Source: Cornus controversa
Taxonomy: Eukaryota; Streptophyta; Magnoliopsida; Cornales; Cornaceae
DNA length: 64,000 nucleotides
Assembly (NCBI GenBank): GCA_026545225.1
Contig: CM048845.1
Span: 891,001 to 955,000 of the forward strand
Direction: 5' to 3'
Below the pieces are notes generated by a model. The model searched no databases and was not told the origin of the DNA. It saw nothing but the letters and a program-made list of their open reading frames with translations. Positions 34,141 through 45,454 of this stretch are shown in pieces. Within the stretch, counting starts at the first letter, position 1, and the number at the start of each line of letters is the position of its first letter. A program made the translations under genes and the position numbers.

Positions 34141-35210
34141 TCATGAAAAAGCCGGATGATTCTTATAACCAGGATTGTACGTATTTGAATATGGATCATT
34201 CATTTGTTTAGAGTACAAGGCATTCGCTTGCTCTTGAGCATAATCGGGAGATTGCCCGGCAATAGGACAATCTCGCACGAAATGTGAAGTACTATAGCAA
34301 AACGAACATCCTGCCTGATTTTGAACAGGTTGGCTTGGAGTAGGCAGCCCATTTTTCATGATTAGGTCCATTTTTCGGGATAAGGCTTCTACTTGCATGG
34401 CAACCTCATCTACTCGTGAAATTTCATGCACTCCTCTACAAGGTTGGGTGGCCTTCCCTTTCCTAGTGGAGGAGCGTTGAGCTGAATTGTTGCTTAGGGT
34501 TTGAAAAAGTTTCCATGCCTCATCGGGGCTTTTCAAAAGGTATCCACCTCCACACGTGGAGTCTATCATTTGTCTATGTTGCTCACTCACCCCATCATAA
34601 AAACTTTGCACTAGCTGCCATTTTGGGACAGCATGATGCGGACAAGATTTAAGAAGGTCTTTTAATCTCTCCCACGTCTCATGAAATTGTTCTTGATCAA
34701 TTTGGGTGAATCCGGTGATTGCTCGCCGGATATCACTCGTCTTTCCCATTGGGAAGTATTTTTTTAAGAACTCTATTTGCATCTCCGCCCAAGAATGGAT
34801 TGAGTTAGGTTCTAAGGAATTGAACTAACTTCTGGCTTTATCTTTTAAGGAGAATGGGAACATACGCAGCTTTAGATCATCCTCCGTAAAGTGTGGTACA
34901 CGAATAGTGGAACACACAGAAAGGAAGTAATCTAAGTGCCGGTATGGATCCTCATTAGGGAGACCATGGAAGCTATTAAGAAGATTGATGGTGGAGGACT
35001 TTATTTCGAATTGATTTGCCGCTACATCCGGAAATTGAATACATGAAGGTACTTCAAATGTAGTCGGAAGGTAAAAGTCCATAAGCAACTCTCCTTAGGA
35101 GGTGGAGGTGGAGGTGGAGGTGGTTGTTCATGATTAAAAGGAGGTAGTCCGGGAGGTTGTCTCTCATTTGGGTCCATGTTTTTAGTCCTAGGCAATATAG
35201 GGTCCCTAGA
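34141..35210 (-). pseudogene. Gag of the Athila-like element, broken
   Basis: Reads (minus strand) MDPNERQPPGLPPF from about 35177, a Pro run, then a frame change near 35090-35070 into EVPSCIQFPDVAANQFEIKS, SFHGLPNEDPYRHLDYFLSV and KLRMFPFSLKDKARS. TAG at 34827-34825 replaces the expected Trp of KARSWFNSL. The frame reopens to FLKKYFPMGKTSDIRRAI, the QEQFHETWERLKDLL major homology region and a CCHC zinc knuckle CSFCYSTSHFVRDC, ending at TGA near 34141, again at an expected Trp (HPAFSWKPQ in related elements). These are classic gypsy capsid and nucleocapsid features. Confidence 0.85.
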
Positions 35211-35560
35211 GGTTCCTCTACGTTGTCTAAGTGTTCTTTCAAGTTCAATATTACACGGAAGCAATGGAAGTGACAAGGACCGTCTACCTAGCATGCATTA
35301 ATAGTAGAACAACACCTCAATACGAAAAATAAACAATAATATATACAAAAAAAAAAATGAATGAACTCAAACCCACTAATTTTAGATTTTATACTCACAA
35401 AGGGTTCGAACTTCAATTCTTTTAGATGCCCGCTATGTGGTATACCTAAAATCAAGAAATTTGAGAAATAAGAACAAGATATATACAAAAAGAATGAAAG
35501 AATTTCTAGCCTAAGAATTAAACCAGATTTAATCTTTCAATGGCGACAATTACACCGTAG

Positions 35561-35580
35561 TCCCCGGCAACGGCGCCAAA
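35561..35580 (-). other. Primer-binding site of the Athila-like element
   Basis: TTTGGCGCCGTTGCCGGGGA on the minus strand, a few bases inside the 5' LTR end. This is the sequence widely seen as tRNA primer-binding site in Athila/Tat elements; the exact tRNA was not verified. Confidence 0.8.
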
Positions 35581-35584
35581 ATTT

Positions 35585-36949
35585 TGATGTGGCTAAACTC
35601 GGATTATATTGTAAGCTTAATTTTGCCCTTTTTATCAAAATATAATTTAACCACTCGCAAGAGCACGAATCTTTGTAGATACGGTTCTATATAGAGGGTA
35701 TCGATCCCACGAGGACTAGTCGCAATTGTCTTAAAGAAAGATTAATTCCATTTTAATCCTAAAAATAGGTTTTTGAATTTTTGTTTATAAACTAGTGCAT
35801 GAATGTAATGACAATAAATTTAAAGAGTAAAGGATGGGAGAGAGAACTAGGGTTGGTTTCCACCACTAGCCATTCACATGTTCATAAGTGTAGCAAGCAT
35901 GAGATTCATTAATTAAATGCCTAACAATGTCATTAGGCTTGTGACCTCAATGACATATCAAAAGATCAATGTGTTTATCCACCTATCATAATCCATCTTC
36001 AACAAGCATAGCTCTTCAACCTAACTAACTATCTAATTACCCTACTCTCTAAGTGAACCTACATGCATCCAAACTACCTTATCTTGGCATGGTTTATACA
36101 AACAAACACAACACATTCATTTAAACACATTATCTAGCCATCATTTGCACTTCTTGTGGAATATGCAAATGTTGTGCATTCACATGAAAGAATCTACTCT
36201 AAGACAAGAATAAACTCAACATCAAATGAATATATAAAAGAAATGTATTAGTGTACATGGTCACTAGGCTAAATAATCAAAATTTAATTACAAATCCCAA
36301 GTGCTACAAAGATGAACAAGTTTACATGGCTAGGGGTTGAAACCAACACCCTAGTAGAAGAGTTAGTTGCTCATGGTTGCCTTGCACTCTTCCATTGATG
36401 AAGAAAGTGAAGCTTCTTGGTCTGGTTCAGCTTCTCCTCTTCCTCTCCCGAATGTCTTTCCTTTGATAATCTGATGTGTGTTGAGAGATATGAGAGATAT
36501 GTCGCTTCTTTGTGCTTTAAGGCTCTTTTTTTAACCTTGGGGCCCACCATATATATATATATATATATATATATCAATATATACACCCTTTATATCAAGA
36601 AGGTCCCCAAGGGTCTCAAGTCAGACAATCCCCCTAAGTCGTGCAAAAAGGGGGATTTTGTTACAAGTGGGAGAGCAGGTGAGCAAGTGGGCAAGTGACT
36701 TCTGCAGAATCTCGATCAATCGAGATCTCGATTGATCGAGATCAACATCTCGATTGATCGAGATGCCTTTGGCTGCATTTCTGACTTTTCTCTTCAGCTG
36801 CAAATAGCTTCAAACTTTGCTCCTTTTACTACAAGACCTGCAATACATCAAAAACATAAAAATACCGTAAACAAATCTCGGTAATCATAAAAATGGAACT
36901 AACATATGCAATAAAGAGGGTTCAAATGCATAGAATTGAACACTTATCA
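35585..36949 (-). repeat. 5' LTR of the Athila-like element
   Basis: 1,365 bp, nearly identical to the 3' LTR, so the insertion is recent compared with its host element. It lacks about 50 bases of the palindromic array present in the other LTR, consistent with slippage between repeats. Confidence 0.92.
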
Positions 36950-38298
36950 CCCTCCGTTATTCTTTTCCCGACGGAGTCGTGGTTCGGGGACCTTCTCCAA
37001 CTGATCGGGTTTTCTAGGTCCATCCTGGAGAGACATGTTTTTACGAGAGCGTATTTACTTATGGTATTCGATTCCCAGTTCCGGTACTTGTACAGGAAAT
37101 CCTTAGCACGGGAAATATCTGCCCTTCCCAGCTTACGCCCCTTTCTTGGCGTATTATAATGGCTTGTCTTGTTCTGTGGAAGTCTTTCTTCTTCGATACT
37201 CCTCTGTCAGCAAATGGGTTCTTTTCTTGGTACGGGCTTTTCAAAAACAACGATTGATGCCATGTTCATAGCCACTCAGGCGGCCCAGGCGGAGGCCAAT
37301 CAAAGAAATGCCTGGTCATAGTTGACCATAATAAAGGTTTAAAGTCATGGACTAATAGATTCTTCTTTTTTTCTGGGTGCTGGGAGCCTACTCCTCATAT
37401 CATTCCTCGCTTATGGATTTTCGAAGATGTTTCTCGTAAGTTGGCTATTTTTTTTGTTTTCTTACACTGCTTATTTCTTTTGTATCCACTTATTCTCTCA
37501 TTCTAGGTTGGAAATCCGCGCCACCTCCAAGTAGGGCAAAGGAAAAAAACTTGGAAAAGGCAAGCCATGGTAGAGTAAGGGATGTTATCACCTTGACTCT
37601 CAATGCAGGTTTAGAGTTACTAGGCTACCCTCTCCAGGTTGAAGTCCCGAGCAGGGGTATGCTTTCTTTTTTCACCCTTTCTATGTTTTCTTTGGCACCC
37701 TTTCTTTCTATCTTTAAGGAATTATGATCATTGCTCGCTTTTGGTTTAACCACGCAGGAGGTTCGCAGAGGAAATTATCAAAGGCAGCTTTCAAGGGAAA
37801 AGGGAAAGGTGTCGCTTCTTCCTCCTCCCCTTATGGGCAAAAGAGACCCAGGGTTGTCATATCTCGAGTGGGGGACCTATCTTCTCCGCCCTTGGTTGGG
37901 AACCCTCCTGCGACGTCTACTGCGGCTGGGGGATAATTCCTGCCCCCAGCTCCTTAAGAGTGCCGCAGACTCAACTGTTTAGTGATGGAAACCTGGGACC
38001 TTTTTAGTGTTCCTACGACCCCCCTTTTTGGTAGCGGCGACTCCCAAGCTTCTTTTTCGTGTGCCAACAATGTCCCTCGGTCAATGCTAAATGATCCGAC
38101 TTTCGCAATTAATCATACCATGGAGTATGTCATGTAGAACGACCTTGATGAGTCAAATTCATATGGGGCACTCTCTTCTAATGGAAACCTTCTAGCCTTC
38201 ATGGCCAAGGTTCAAATTCATTCTTTTTTGCTTTCTTCTAGTAGCCTCTTTGTCAACATGCTTCGTGAATTGTTATATCGTTTAATGGCTTTCTGCAG

Positions 38299-38715
38299 AG
38301 TGTGACATTCGCCCAATCTGTCTCCAATAACTATATGCATGCGGTGGACCAACTTGGGCAGCAACAGGCCTCCTTTGATACCCAACGCGCCTCCTTTGAT
38401 GCCCAGCGCTTCGCACATAATTCAGAGATAGAGTCTTTGCGTACTTCTCACGCCTCTCAAGTGGGGGAGATTGATATTCTCAATCCCCAAGTTTGTCGTA
38501 GCCAGGAGGAGTTGGCGCGCTGGGCTGAGGATTTACCAGGACATCAAGCTGTGGCAGTCGAGAACTTTAAGGATTCGTCCGCTTTTGAGAAAATATGCGA
38601 CGAGTCCTATATCGAGGGTTTCGAGTATTTTCGGACCATGGCCCAGGCCGAGTGGCCAAATATGGATTTTTCCCGCTTGCAACTGAAAGGGGATGAGAAC
38701 GAGGAGTCCGACTAA
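38299..38715 (+). CDS. Last exon of the antisense gene
   Basis: After acceptor TTTCTGCAG (ending 38298), an uninterrupted frame to TAA at 38713-38715. It begins SVTFAQSVSNNYMHAVDQLG, continues through a Gln/Ala/Ser-rich coiled-coil-like stretch, then AVENFKDSSAFEKICDESYI and EGFEYFRTMAQAEWPNMDFS. The last 20 residues are kept in the derivative element at 60632-60554, which shows this exon belongs to the element and not to the host. Confidence 0.75.
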   Translation, partial: SVTFAQSVSNNYMHAVDQLGQQQASFDTQRASFDAQRFAHNSEIESLRTSHASQVGEIDILNPQVCRSQEELARWAEDLPGHQAVAVENFKDSSAFEKICDESYIEGFEYFRTMAQAEWPNMDFSRLQLKGDENEESD

Positions 38716-38899
38716 TGGATTCTTCATTTTTTTTATCACTTTTTATTGTAGCAGTTCTTTCCTGTAGTTTTGCTGCTTATGATCTTGTAACATTTTTCAT
38801 GAACGAAAAGCTATTATCTTTGCAAAGGCTTTCATAGAATCATTATGTGGAGTCTTTCACTGTTGGATAACTTCCCTTTGCCGACCATGTTTTTGAGAT

Positions 38900-39600
38900 T
38901 AATTCATTCACCCTTTTTAATCAAAGGCCCTCCTTGGAGGTGTGTCCTCGTAGGGTTGCTTATACAATGTTCTTGGTATTAATTCATCCCGCCTTTTTCA
39001 TCAAAGGCCCTCCTTAGAAGTGTGTCCCCTTAGGGTTTATACAATGTTCTCGGGATTAATTCATCCTGCCTTTTTCATCAAAGGCCCTCCATGGAGGTGT
39101 GTCCCCATAGGGTTGCTTATACAATGTTCTCAGGATTAATTCATTCTGCCTTTTTCATCAAAGGCCCTCCCTGGAGGTGTGTCCTCGTAGGGTTGCTTAT
39201 ACAATATTCTCGGAATTAATTCATCCCGCCTTTTTAATCAAAGGCCCTCCTTAGAGGTGTGTCCCCGTAGGGTTTATACAATGTTTTCGAGATTAATTCA
39301 TCCTGCCTTTTTCATCAAAGGCCCTCCTTGGAGGTGTGTCTCCGTAGGATTTATACATTGTTCTCGGGATTAATTCATCCCGCTTTTTTTATCAAAGGCC
39401 CTCATTGGAGGTGTGTCCCTGCAGGGTTGCTTATACAATATTCTTGGGATTAATTCATCCCGCCTTTTTCATCAAAGGCCCTCCTTGGAGGTGTGTCCCC
39501 ATAAGGTTACTTATATAATATTCTCGGGATTAATTCATCCCGCCTTTTTCATCAAAGGCCCTCCTTGGAGGTGTGTCCCCGTAGGGTCCTTGGATGTAGT
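38900..39600. repeat. About 80-bp tandem repeats, roughly nine copies
   Basis: Unit reads TAATTCATCCCGCCTTTTTC ATCAAAGGCCCTCCTTGGAG GTGTGTCCCCGTAGGGTTGC TTATACAATGTTCTCGGGAT (80 bases), with some units lacking the TTGCT step. It lies between pol and the antisense gene. The reverse-complement family recurs at 59840-60390 in the derivative element. Each unit contains a CCTCCTTGGAGG hairpin. Confidence 0.92.
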
Positions 39601-39805
39601 TTCTTAGTTGCATAATATATCAACGCACTTTGGAATGAAAAACCACCTTTATTAATATCCAGGTAATAACAAGATTTGCTCGAGAAGAAGAATAAACAGA
39701 AAATTGGACCCTCGCTCTAAGGCTTGACCGCGAAGCCAAGCTCTAATAAAATTACCAAAAGTAAATGCGACCTAGAAAGAAAAAAGAAAACGAGAAAAAG
39801 AGAAT

Positions 39806-41230
39806 TTACTGATAATATTTCCTTAGATGCTCAGCATTCCAAGGATGGACCAACTGCTTTCTTTCCAAGGTTTCTAGCTAATAGGTACCCTTTCGTTGAG
39901 TCCTAACCACTCTATAAGGGCCCTCCCAATTGGGAGCTAGTTTTCCCATCCCCGGGGGTTTGGTGGCCTGGGTGACTTCCCGTAGGACAAGGTCACCGGG
40001 CTGAAAGCTTCTTTGTTTGACCCTAGCGTTGTAGTACTGTGACTAGCCTGCTGATATGCTGCCATGCGAACACTGGCTTGCTCTCTCTTTTCTTTAATGA
40101 GATCGGTATTAGCCCTCAATTCGCTTTCATTGTGGCGGGGATCATGATGTTTAGTTTGATAACTTGCTACCTGTCCCATTTCCACCAGGAGGACCGCTTC
40201 ACTCCCGGAAGCCAAGAAATACGGTGTTTCCCTAGTAGGAACTTTGGCAGCGGTCCTATAAACCCATAAGATGCTTGGTAGCAGTTTTGGCCATACTCCT
40301 TTAGAGTCATCTAGGCGTTTCTTGATCATTTTAAATATTGTCCCGTTGGCCACTTCAACCTGCCCATTGGCCTGCGGGTGACCTGGTGAGGAATAATGGT
40401 GGTTTATGCCATGCTCAGCACAGAAATCTTGGAAACGTTGGCTTTCAAACTGCTTTGCATTATCCATGATGATGACCTTTGGGACACCAAACCTGCATAT
40501 GATTGATTTTCACACGAAATTGATGACATTCTTCTCCCTAATCGTAGCCAAAGGCTCGGGTTCCACCCATTTGGTGAAGTAGTCAATTGCTACAATTGCA
40601 AATTTTGTCTGCCCCTTTCCCATGGGTAAAAGGCCGACGAAGTCCATTCCCCATTGGGTGAAAGGCCACGGGGCAGCTATTGGGGTCAACTCCTCCGGAG
40701 GCTGCCTCGGGATGTTGGCGAAACGCTGACACTTTTTGCACCTCTTGACAAAGTCCAGTGCATCCCTCTGCATAGAGGGCTAATAATATCCCTACCTAAT
40801 GGCCTTATGGGCCAAGGACCTGCCCCCCGCATGGTTTTCACATTCCCCCTCGTGGATTTCCCTCATGACATGCTGAGCTTCTTCTGTTGATACGCATCGT
40901 AGGTATGGCAAGGAGACTCCCCTTTTGTAAAGTATTCCGTCAATCAGGGTATACCTAGATGCTCTAATCCTCGTTCTGTGTGCCTCTGTTTTATCAGATG
41001 GCAGCTCACCATCACTTATGTATTTGACAATCGGATTTGCCCATTTTATGCCCTGGGTGACTTGGTTTACCTTGAACGGTGTTGCTTCTATTATACATGG
41101 GTGGTCCATGCGCTCTACTAGAACTACCCTGTTTCCTGTTTCTTGTGTTGTTGCTAATCGAGCAAGAGCATCGGCATTAGAGTTCTCACAGTGGCGTACT
41201 TGTGTGATGGAAAACTTTTGGAATTGAGCA
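39806..41230 (-). pseudogene. Integrase of the Tat-like element, broken
   Basis: Minus-strand pieces 41109-40792, 40773-40510 and 40467-39937 belong together. HHCC zinc-binding: HEGECENHAGGRSLAHK then CKKC. Catalytic core: first Asp in WGMDFVGLLPMGKGQTK, second in MDNAKQF (near 40465), Glu in QANGQVEVAN (near 40345). The end of pol reads WNAEHLRKYYQ with stop at 39808-39806. Stops at about 40790 and 40509 and frame changes after 39937 inactivate it. Confidence 0.85.
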
Positions 41231-41247
41231 TACAGCTCTTGTACTTT

Positions 41248-42950
41248 TCACAAGTAGGATTTCATCTTTTCTCCCTTCGCTTCATACTCTGTGCGAATTT
41301 GACATGCAATTAGTTGGGAGTTAGTGTATGCTTTTAACTGCCGCACTTTAAGGACCTTGGCAATCTTCAGTCCTGCAATCAAGGCCTCGTATTCAACCTC
41401 GTTGTTTGTTGCCTTGAATCCGAACTGCAAGGCATATTGGAACGTTTCCCTATTTGGGGATATGACCAGTATTCCTGTTCCACTAGCCTGGGCATTCGAG
41501 GATCCCACCACAAATAGCTCCCATACGCAGCCTGGGTCCATTAGGTCCTCTTCGTTCTGTTGGATGGGTCTTTGCTCCTGTTCATGTCGATCTCGCTTCT
41601 CCTTCGGCTCCTCCTGAGGATAGGTGAACTCAGCTATAAAGTCTGCCAATACTTAGCCCATTATTGTCGTCCTTAGCCTATACCGGATGTCAAATTCTCC
41701 TAGCTCTATTGACTATTTCACTAGCCGTCCAGAAGTTTCGGGCTTGAAAAGGACCTATCAAAGGGGTTGATCAGTAAGTACCACGATTATGTGTGCTTGG
41801 AAGTACGGCCTGAGTTTCCTGGCTGATATGACAATGCCAATTTTTTGATTGAGGGATATCTATCCTCCGCCCCCCGAAGCACGTTACTGACATAATAAAC
41901 CGGCCTTTGTACCCCTTCTTCTTCTCGTACCAATGCAGAGCTGACAGCTGCGGGGGAGACAGCCAAGTATAGGCACAACTCTTCCCCTGCTTGTGGCAAA
42001 GATAGCAACGGAGGCGAACTAAGATAGTGCTTTAGCTCAGTTAAGGCTTGCTCGCATTCTGGTGTCCACTCGAAGGCTCGCTTGAGGACCTGAAAAAATG
42101 GCAGACATTTATCTGTGGCACGGGAGATCAGTCTGCTTAATGCTGCCACCTTCCCTGTCAACTTCTGTACATCTTTGTTTGTTCTAGGTGATTTTATATC
42201 GAGGATGTCCTCACTTGTACCTTTTGCGGGTTGGCTTCTATTTCCCTTTTGCTGACTAAATAGCCCAAAAACTTTCCTGATGAAACTCCGAAAGCACACT
42301 TATTAGGGTTGAGCTTTATTCTGTATCTTCGAAGGATGTCAAAGGCTTCCTGTTAATCACCTAAATGGCTCACTGCCACCCAACTTTTGACAATCATGTC
42401 GTCAACGTACACCTCCATGTTCCTGCCAATTTGTTCTTTAAACATTTTGGTCACCAGTCTTTGGTAGGTTGCGTCAGCATTCTAGCCAAATGGCATTACT
42501 GTGTAGAAGTACAACCCCCTTTCTGTTATGAAAGATGTTTTTTCTTGGTCTGAAGGCAACATTGGAATTTGATTATACCCTGAGTAGGCGTCCATGAAGC
42601 TGAGTCGCTCGCACCCGGCCGTTCCTTCCACTAGCATATCAATCCTTTGAAGGGGGAAACTATCGTTTGGGCAAGCTTTATTCAGATCAGTAAAGTCTAC
42701 ACACAAGTGCCACTTACCATTAGACTTTTTACCAGCACCACATTCGCCAACCAGTTTGGGTAGTGAGTTTCTTGGATGAAGTTGACCTTTAGTAGCTTAT
42801 CCACATCGTCAGAGATCGCCAAATTTCTCTCTGGGGCGAATATTCGCCTTTTTTGTCTGACGGGCTTGGCAGCTGGGTCAACATTCAACTGATGCATAGC
42901 CATGGCTGGGTCAATCCCTGGCATGTCCTCGTGGGACCAAGCAAACACAT
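41248..42950 (-). pseudogene. Reverse transcriptase and RNase H of the Tat-like element, broken
   Basis: [22 protein letters not shown] and [13 protein letters not shown] at the start, [32 protein letters not shown], then after a stop near 42482 the catalytic EVYVDDMIVKS at about 42410-42383. The connection domain follows (FGVSSGKFLGYLVS, QKLTGKVAALSRLISRATDK, PVYYVSNVLRGAEDRYPSIK). RNase H at 41649-41248 reads WELFVVGSSNAQASGTGILV, NNEVEYEALIAGL and AYTNSQLIACQI: the usual catalytic Asp of VDGSS is Val and the Asp of DSQL is Asn. Multiple stops and frame changes confirm loss of function. Confidence 0.85.
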
Positions 42951-42969
42951 CCCTGTTATTTCTAAGGAA

Positions 42970-43488
42970 TTAAACGAGCTCTTCGCGAGCGGTGGGTGAG
43001 AGTGATGATCCCACACTCACTTTCTTTCCTGCCTCTGGTTCATATAGGTCAACTTCAACTAGTTTTTCCATTGGTTCCGCGTGGCGGGCTTCCTCTTTTT
43101 CCTCCACTACAAGGCCTCCTATGCTCAGAGTTTTGGGTACTTTCTTTTCTTTCAGGGAAGTGGCGTAACATTCCAGAGCCGTTGCTTGATCCCCCCTTAG
43201 TTCCCCAACACCATGGTCAGTGGGGAAGTGAACAAGGAGATGGTAGGTGGAGGTTACTGCTCTCATGGCATTCAATGTGGCTCTTCCTATAATGACATTG
43301 TATGTAGTTGGGTAGTCTACCACGAAGAAGGTCACCATTTTTGTGACTTGCTTGGGATTTGTACCCGCGGTGATCGGGAGGTCTACTATCCCAAGTGGGA
43401 GAAGCTTCTTTCCAGAGAACCCAGCCAGTGGGGATTTAGTGGGTTTGAGTTTTTCCCTTCCAATCCTCATCTGATCAAAGGCTCCCAC
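42970..43488 (-). pseudogene. Protease-region polyprotein segment of the Tat-like element
   Basis: 172-codon frame, with the DILFVGAFDQM-type start visible just upstream. KTSPLAGFSGK-like and LLPLGIVDLPITAGTNPKQV, then FFVVDYPTTYNVIIGRATLN, correspond to the region after the aspartic protease in plant gypsy elements. A C-terminal linker leads towards RT. The protease active-site motif itself would lie just upstream (43500-43620), where the frame is broken. Confidence 0.7.
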
Positions 43489-43626
43489 GAATAGGATGTC
43501 AGTAGATCTGCCATTATCAACCAGTACTCGCCTTATTGTGAAATTGGCGATTACTAGTGTAACTACGAGGACATCATCATGCAGTTGTTGAACTCCCCTT
43601 GCATATTCCTCTGAGAAGATAATTAT

Positions 43627-45400
43627 CTAGTCATCCAGTCGAGGGCACTTGGAGGGCAATTGGCTTACCTCGCTTACTTCAGAGAAACTTCTAACCTTTC
43701 TTGTGTGTGCTTTGCGAGCCGTGTTGGATTCTCCTCCGCCCTCGAGTCCTCTAAAAATAACTCTGATCTCACCCAACGAGGTGTTCCTCCGGGTGTTATC
43801 TTCTTTACCATCACGTGGGCAGTCTTGTGCTCTCCTGTTGTCGTCGACCACAAATCTCCGTAGCTGGCCCCTTCGGATTAGACTTTCGATTTGCTATTTC
43901 AAGTCTATGCATTCATCCGTGTCGTGTTCGTGGTCACGGTGGAACCTGCAATACTTATCCCGGGACCTTTTGGAGGCGTCAGATCTCAACTTCAGGGGTC
44001 ATGCCACAATTGGGTCATCTTGGATGTGAAGGAGGATTTGGTTTATCGACGTATTTAGAGGAGTAAAAGTACTGAATCCCTATCACGCCATGAAGCTCTA
44101 TCGCTCTGCTCTTGTGAAATTCGGCCATACTTGGGGTCTATCTCGTCCTTGCTATACTGTCCTCCCCTTTTCCTATCTGCCTTTTTATCTTCATCTCCTT
44201 TTTCTCTCCTTGCCTCAAGGGCGTCCTCTGCATTCATATATTTTTGGGCCTTCATGAGCAACTCGGACATGCTCTTTGGGGGGTGTTTGGATATTGAATA
44301 CAGGAATTTTGAAGGTAGCAAGCCTCCCATAAATGCAGTAACTGCCACCTTGTCATCCAGAGCGTCGATTTGCAACATTTTCCTGTTAAACCGGTTGATG
44401 AAATCTCGTAATGACTCCCCCTTAGTCTGTCTTACATTCAAAAGGTAGGTGGCGGGCTTTCTGTGCCTTCGGGCGGCAATAAAGTTGCCCACAAACAATT
44501 AGCTTAGTTCTTTGAAGGTATGTATAGACGCCGGCTTCAAACTATTAAACCATGACTGAGTCGATCCCTTCAATGTAGTGGGGAACGCTCTGCACAATAT
44601 TTCATCCGGTACTCCTTGGAGGTCCATCAGAGCCTTGTAAGTCTTTAGATGATCTAGTGGGTCCCTGGTTCCGTCGAAGCTTTCAAGGGTAGGCATCTTG
44701 AACTTGCTAGGTAAGGGACAGTTTATTACCCCACTAGAGAAAGGGAGGTTGGTTTGTTGAACCAGATCCTCCACTGTCGCAGGGCCTTTCCCTTTTATGG
44801 TATGAGCCATGCTTTCTACTTTGGCTCTGAGGTCCTGTATCTCCAGGTCATAATAGGCGGCCTCTCTTGGGTGCCATGAGTCTTCGTATGTACGGGCTCT
44901 ATAGCCCAAATCCCCTTCAGGTCTTTCTGGCGGGATTAGGTGAGTTGGATTCGTTCTCTCCTGGTCGTTCCTCGCGTAGCTCTGGGCCGTGTCTTATGCT
45001 AGAACTCTACTACCCCGCTTTGCGCCATCCCCACCTAGACCAACTGGCGTTAGATGGCTCTGCGATGGTACTGGCTCTATAGGAGGAAGGCGTTGCAGAA
45101 TTGTTGCATTTTGCTGGAATAACTGGGCCAGACTTCAGTTCAAGTTATGGACCTGATACTCCAACGCTGCAACTCGTTCCTGGTCATTTGGGACTCCGAG
45201 GGGTGCCTCGGGATAGTCTCCTTGGCCAGGAGGCTGCATGCCCCCTTCTCCTATTATCGGAATGTTGTGACAGGAGTGATCCAGGGACGCGGCATAAGGG
45301 TCTTGTCCCGTGGTGGGATCCTCCCCGACAGGGGGATCTTGCATAGCAACGGTCTCTAGCCCAGATTGCAGGTGCATCATGCTTTTTTTTATGCTTTTTA
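43627..45400 (-). pseudogene. Gag of the Tat-like element, broken
   Basis: N-terminal piece near 45385 (MMHLQSGLETVAMQDPPVGE ... VAALEYQVHNLN), then 44909-44499 (AAYYDLEIQDLRAKVESMAH, FDGTRDPLDHLKTYKALMDL, AFPTTLKGSTQSWFNSL). TAA at 44499-44501 breaks KELS-LFVG where the derivative element has Gln. It continues at 44498-44055 (RRHRKPATYLLNVRQTKGES, SKFLYSISKHPPKSMSELL). A diverged zinc-knuckle region and the linker RAQDCPRDGKEDNTRRNTSL follow at about 43950-43700. Sequence and order match the gag at 57.9-59.6 kb. Confidence 0.85.
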
Positions 45401-45454
45401 GGTAGGATGAGAGTATAGTTCGTGGGTTCGAGTGTTCCCACAGACGGCGCCAAC

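Larger units (their letters stand above)
26792..36949 (-). mobile_element. Athila-like LTR retrotransposon nested in the Tat-like element
   Basis: 10,158 bp on the minus strand, flanked by a perfect 5-bp target duplication CCCTC (26787-26791 and 36950-36954). Minus-strand order: 5' LTR (36949-35585), primer-binding site TTTGGCGCCGTTGCCGGGGA (35580-35561), gag, protease region (stop at 32449), palindromic tandem array, an additional ORF (31222-30014), a non-coding 3' region with polypurine tracts, 3' LTR (28207-26792). Reverse transcriptase, RNase H and integrase are absent, so it is non-autonomous. LTRs start TGATAAG and end CACATCA. Confidence 0.9.
26720..38715 (+). pseudogene. Antisense spliced gene of the Tat-like element, split by insertion
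   Basis: Runs opposite to gag-pol. ATG at 26720; exon 1 continues to 26791, is interrupted by the nested element, and resumes after the duplicated CCCTC at 36955, running to the donor at 37435/37436. Further exons: 37507-37656, 37758-38209, 38299-38715, all with GT..AG borders. The product resembles the plant 'putative gypsy-type transposase' family found antisense in Tat-lineage elements: motifs FPDGVVVRGPSPTDRVF, HPGETCFYES, QLTPLSWRIIMACLVLWKSF, KKCLVIVDHNKGLKSWTNRF. The last exon encodes a coiled-coil-like part ending FSRLQLKGDENEESD. TAG at 26768-26770, TAG at 37015-37017, further stops and a frame change near 37930 break it. Its function in the element is not established. Confidence 0.75.

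Noticed and set aside
38900..39600. CRISPR-like array
   Set aside because: The 80-bp units are head-to-tail copies without unique spacers, in a plant retrotransposon.
43649..44448. Several plus-strand frames over 100 codons
   Set aside because: They are shadows of the minus-strand gag of the Tat-like element.
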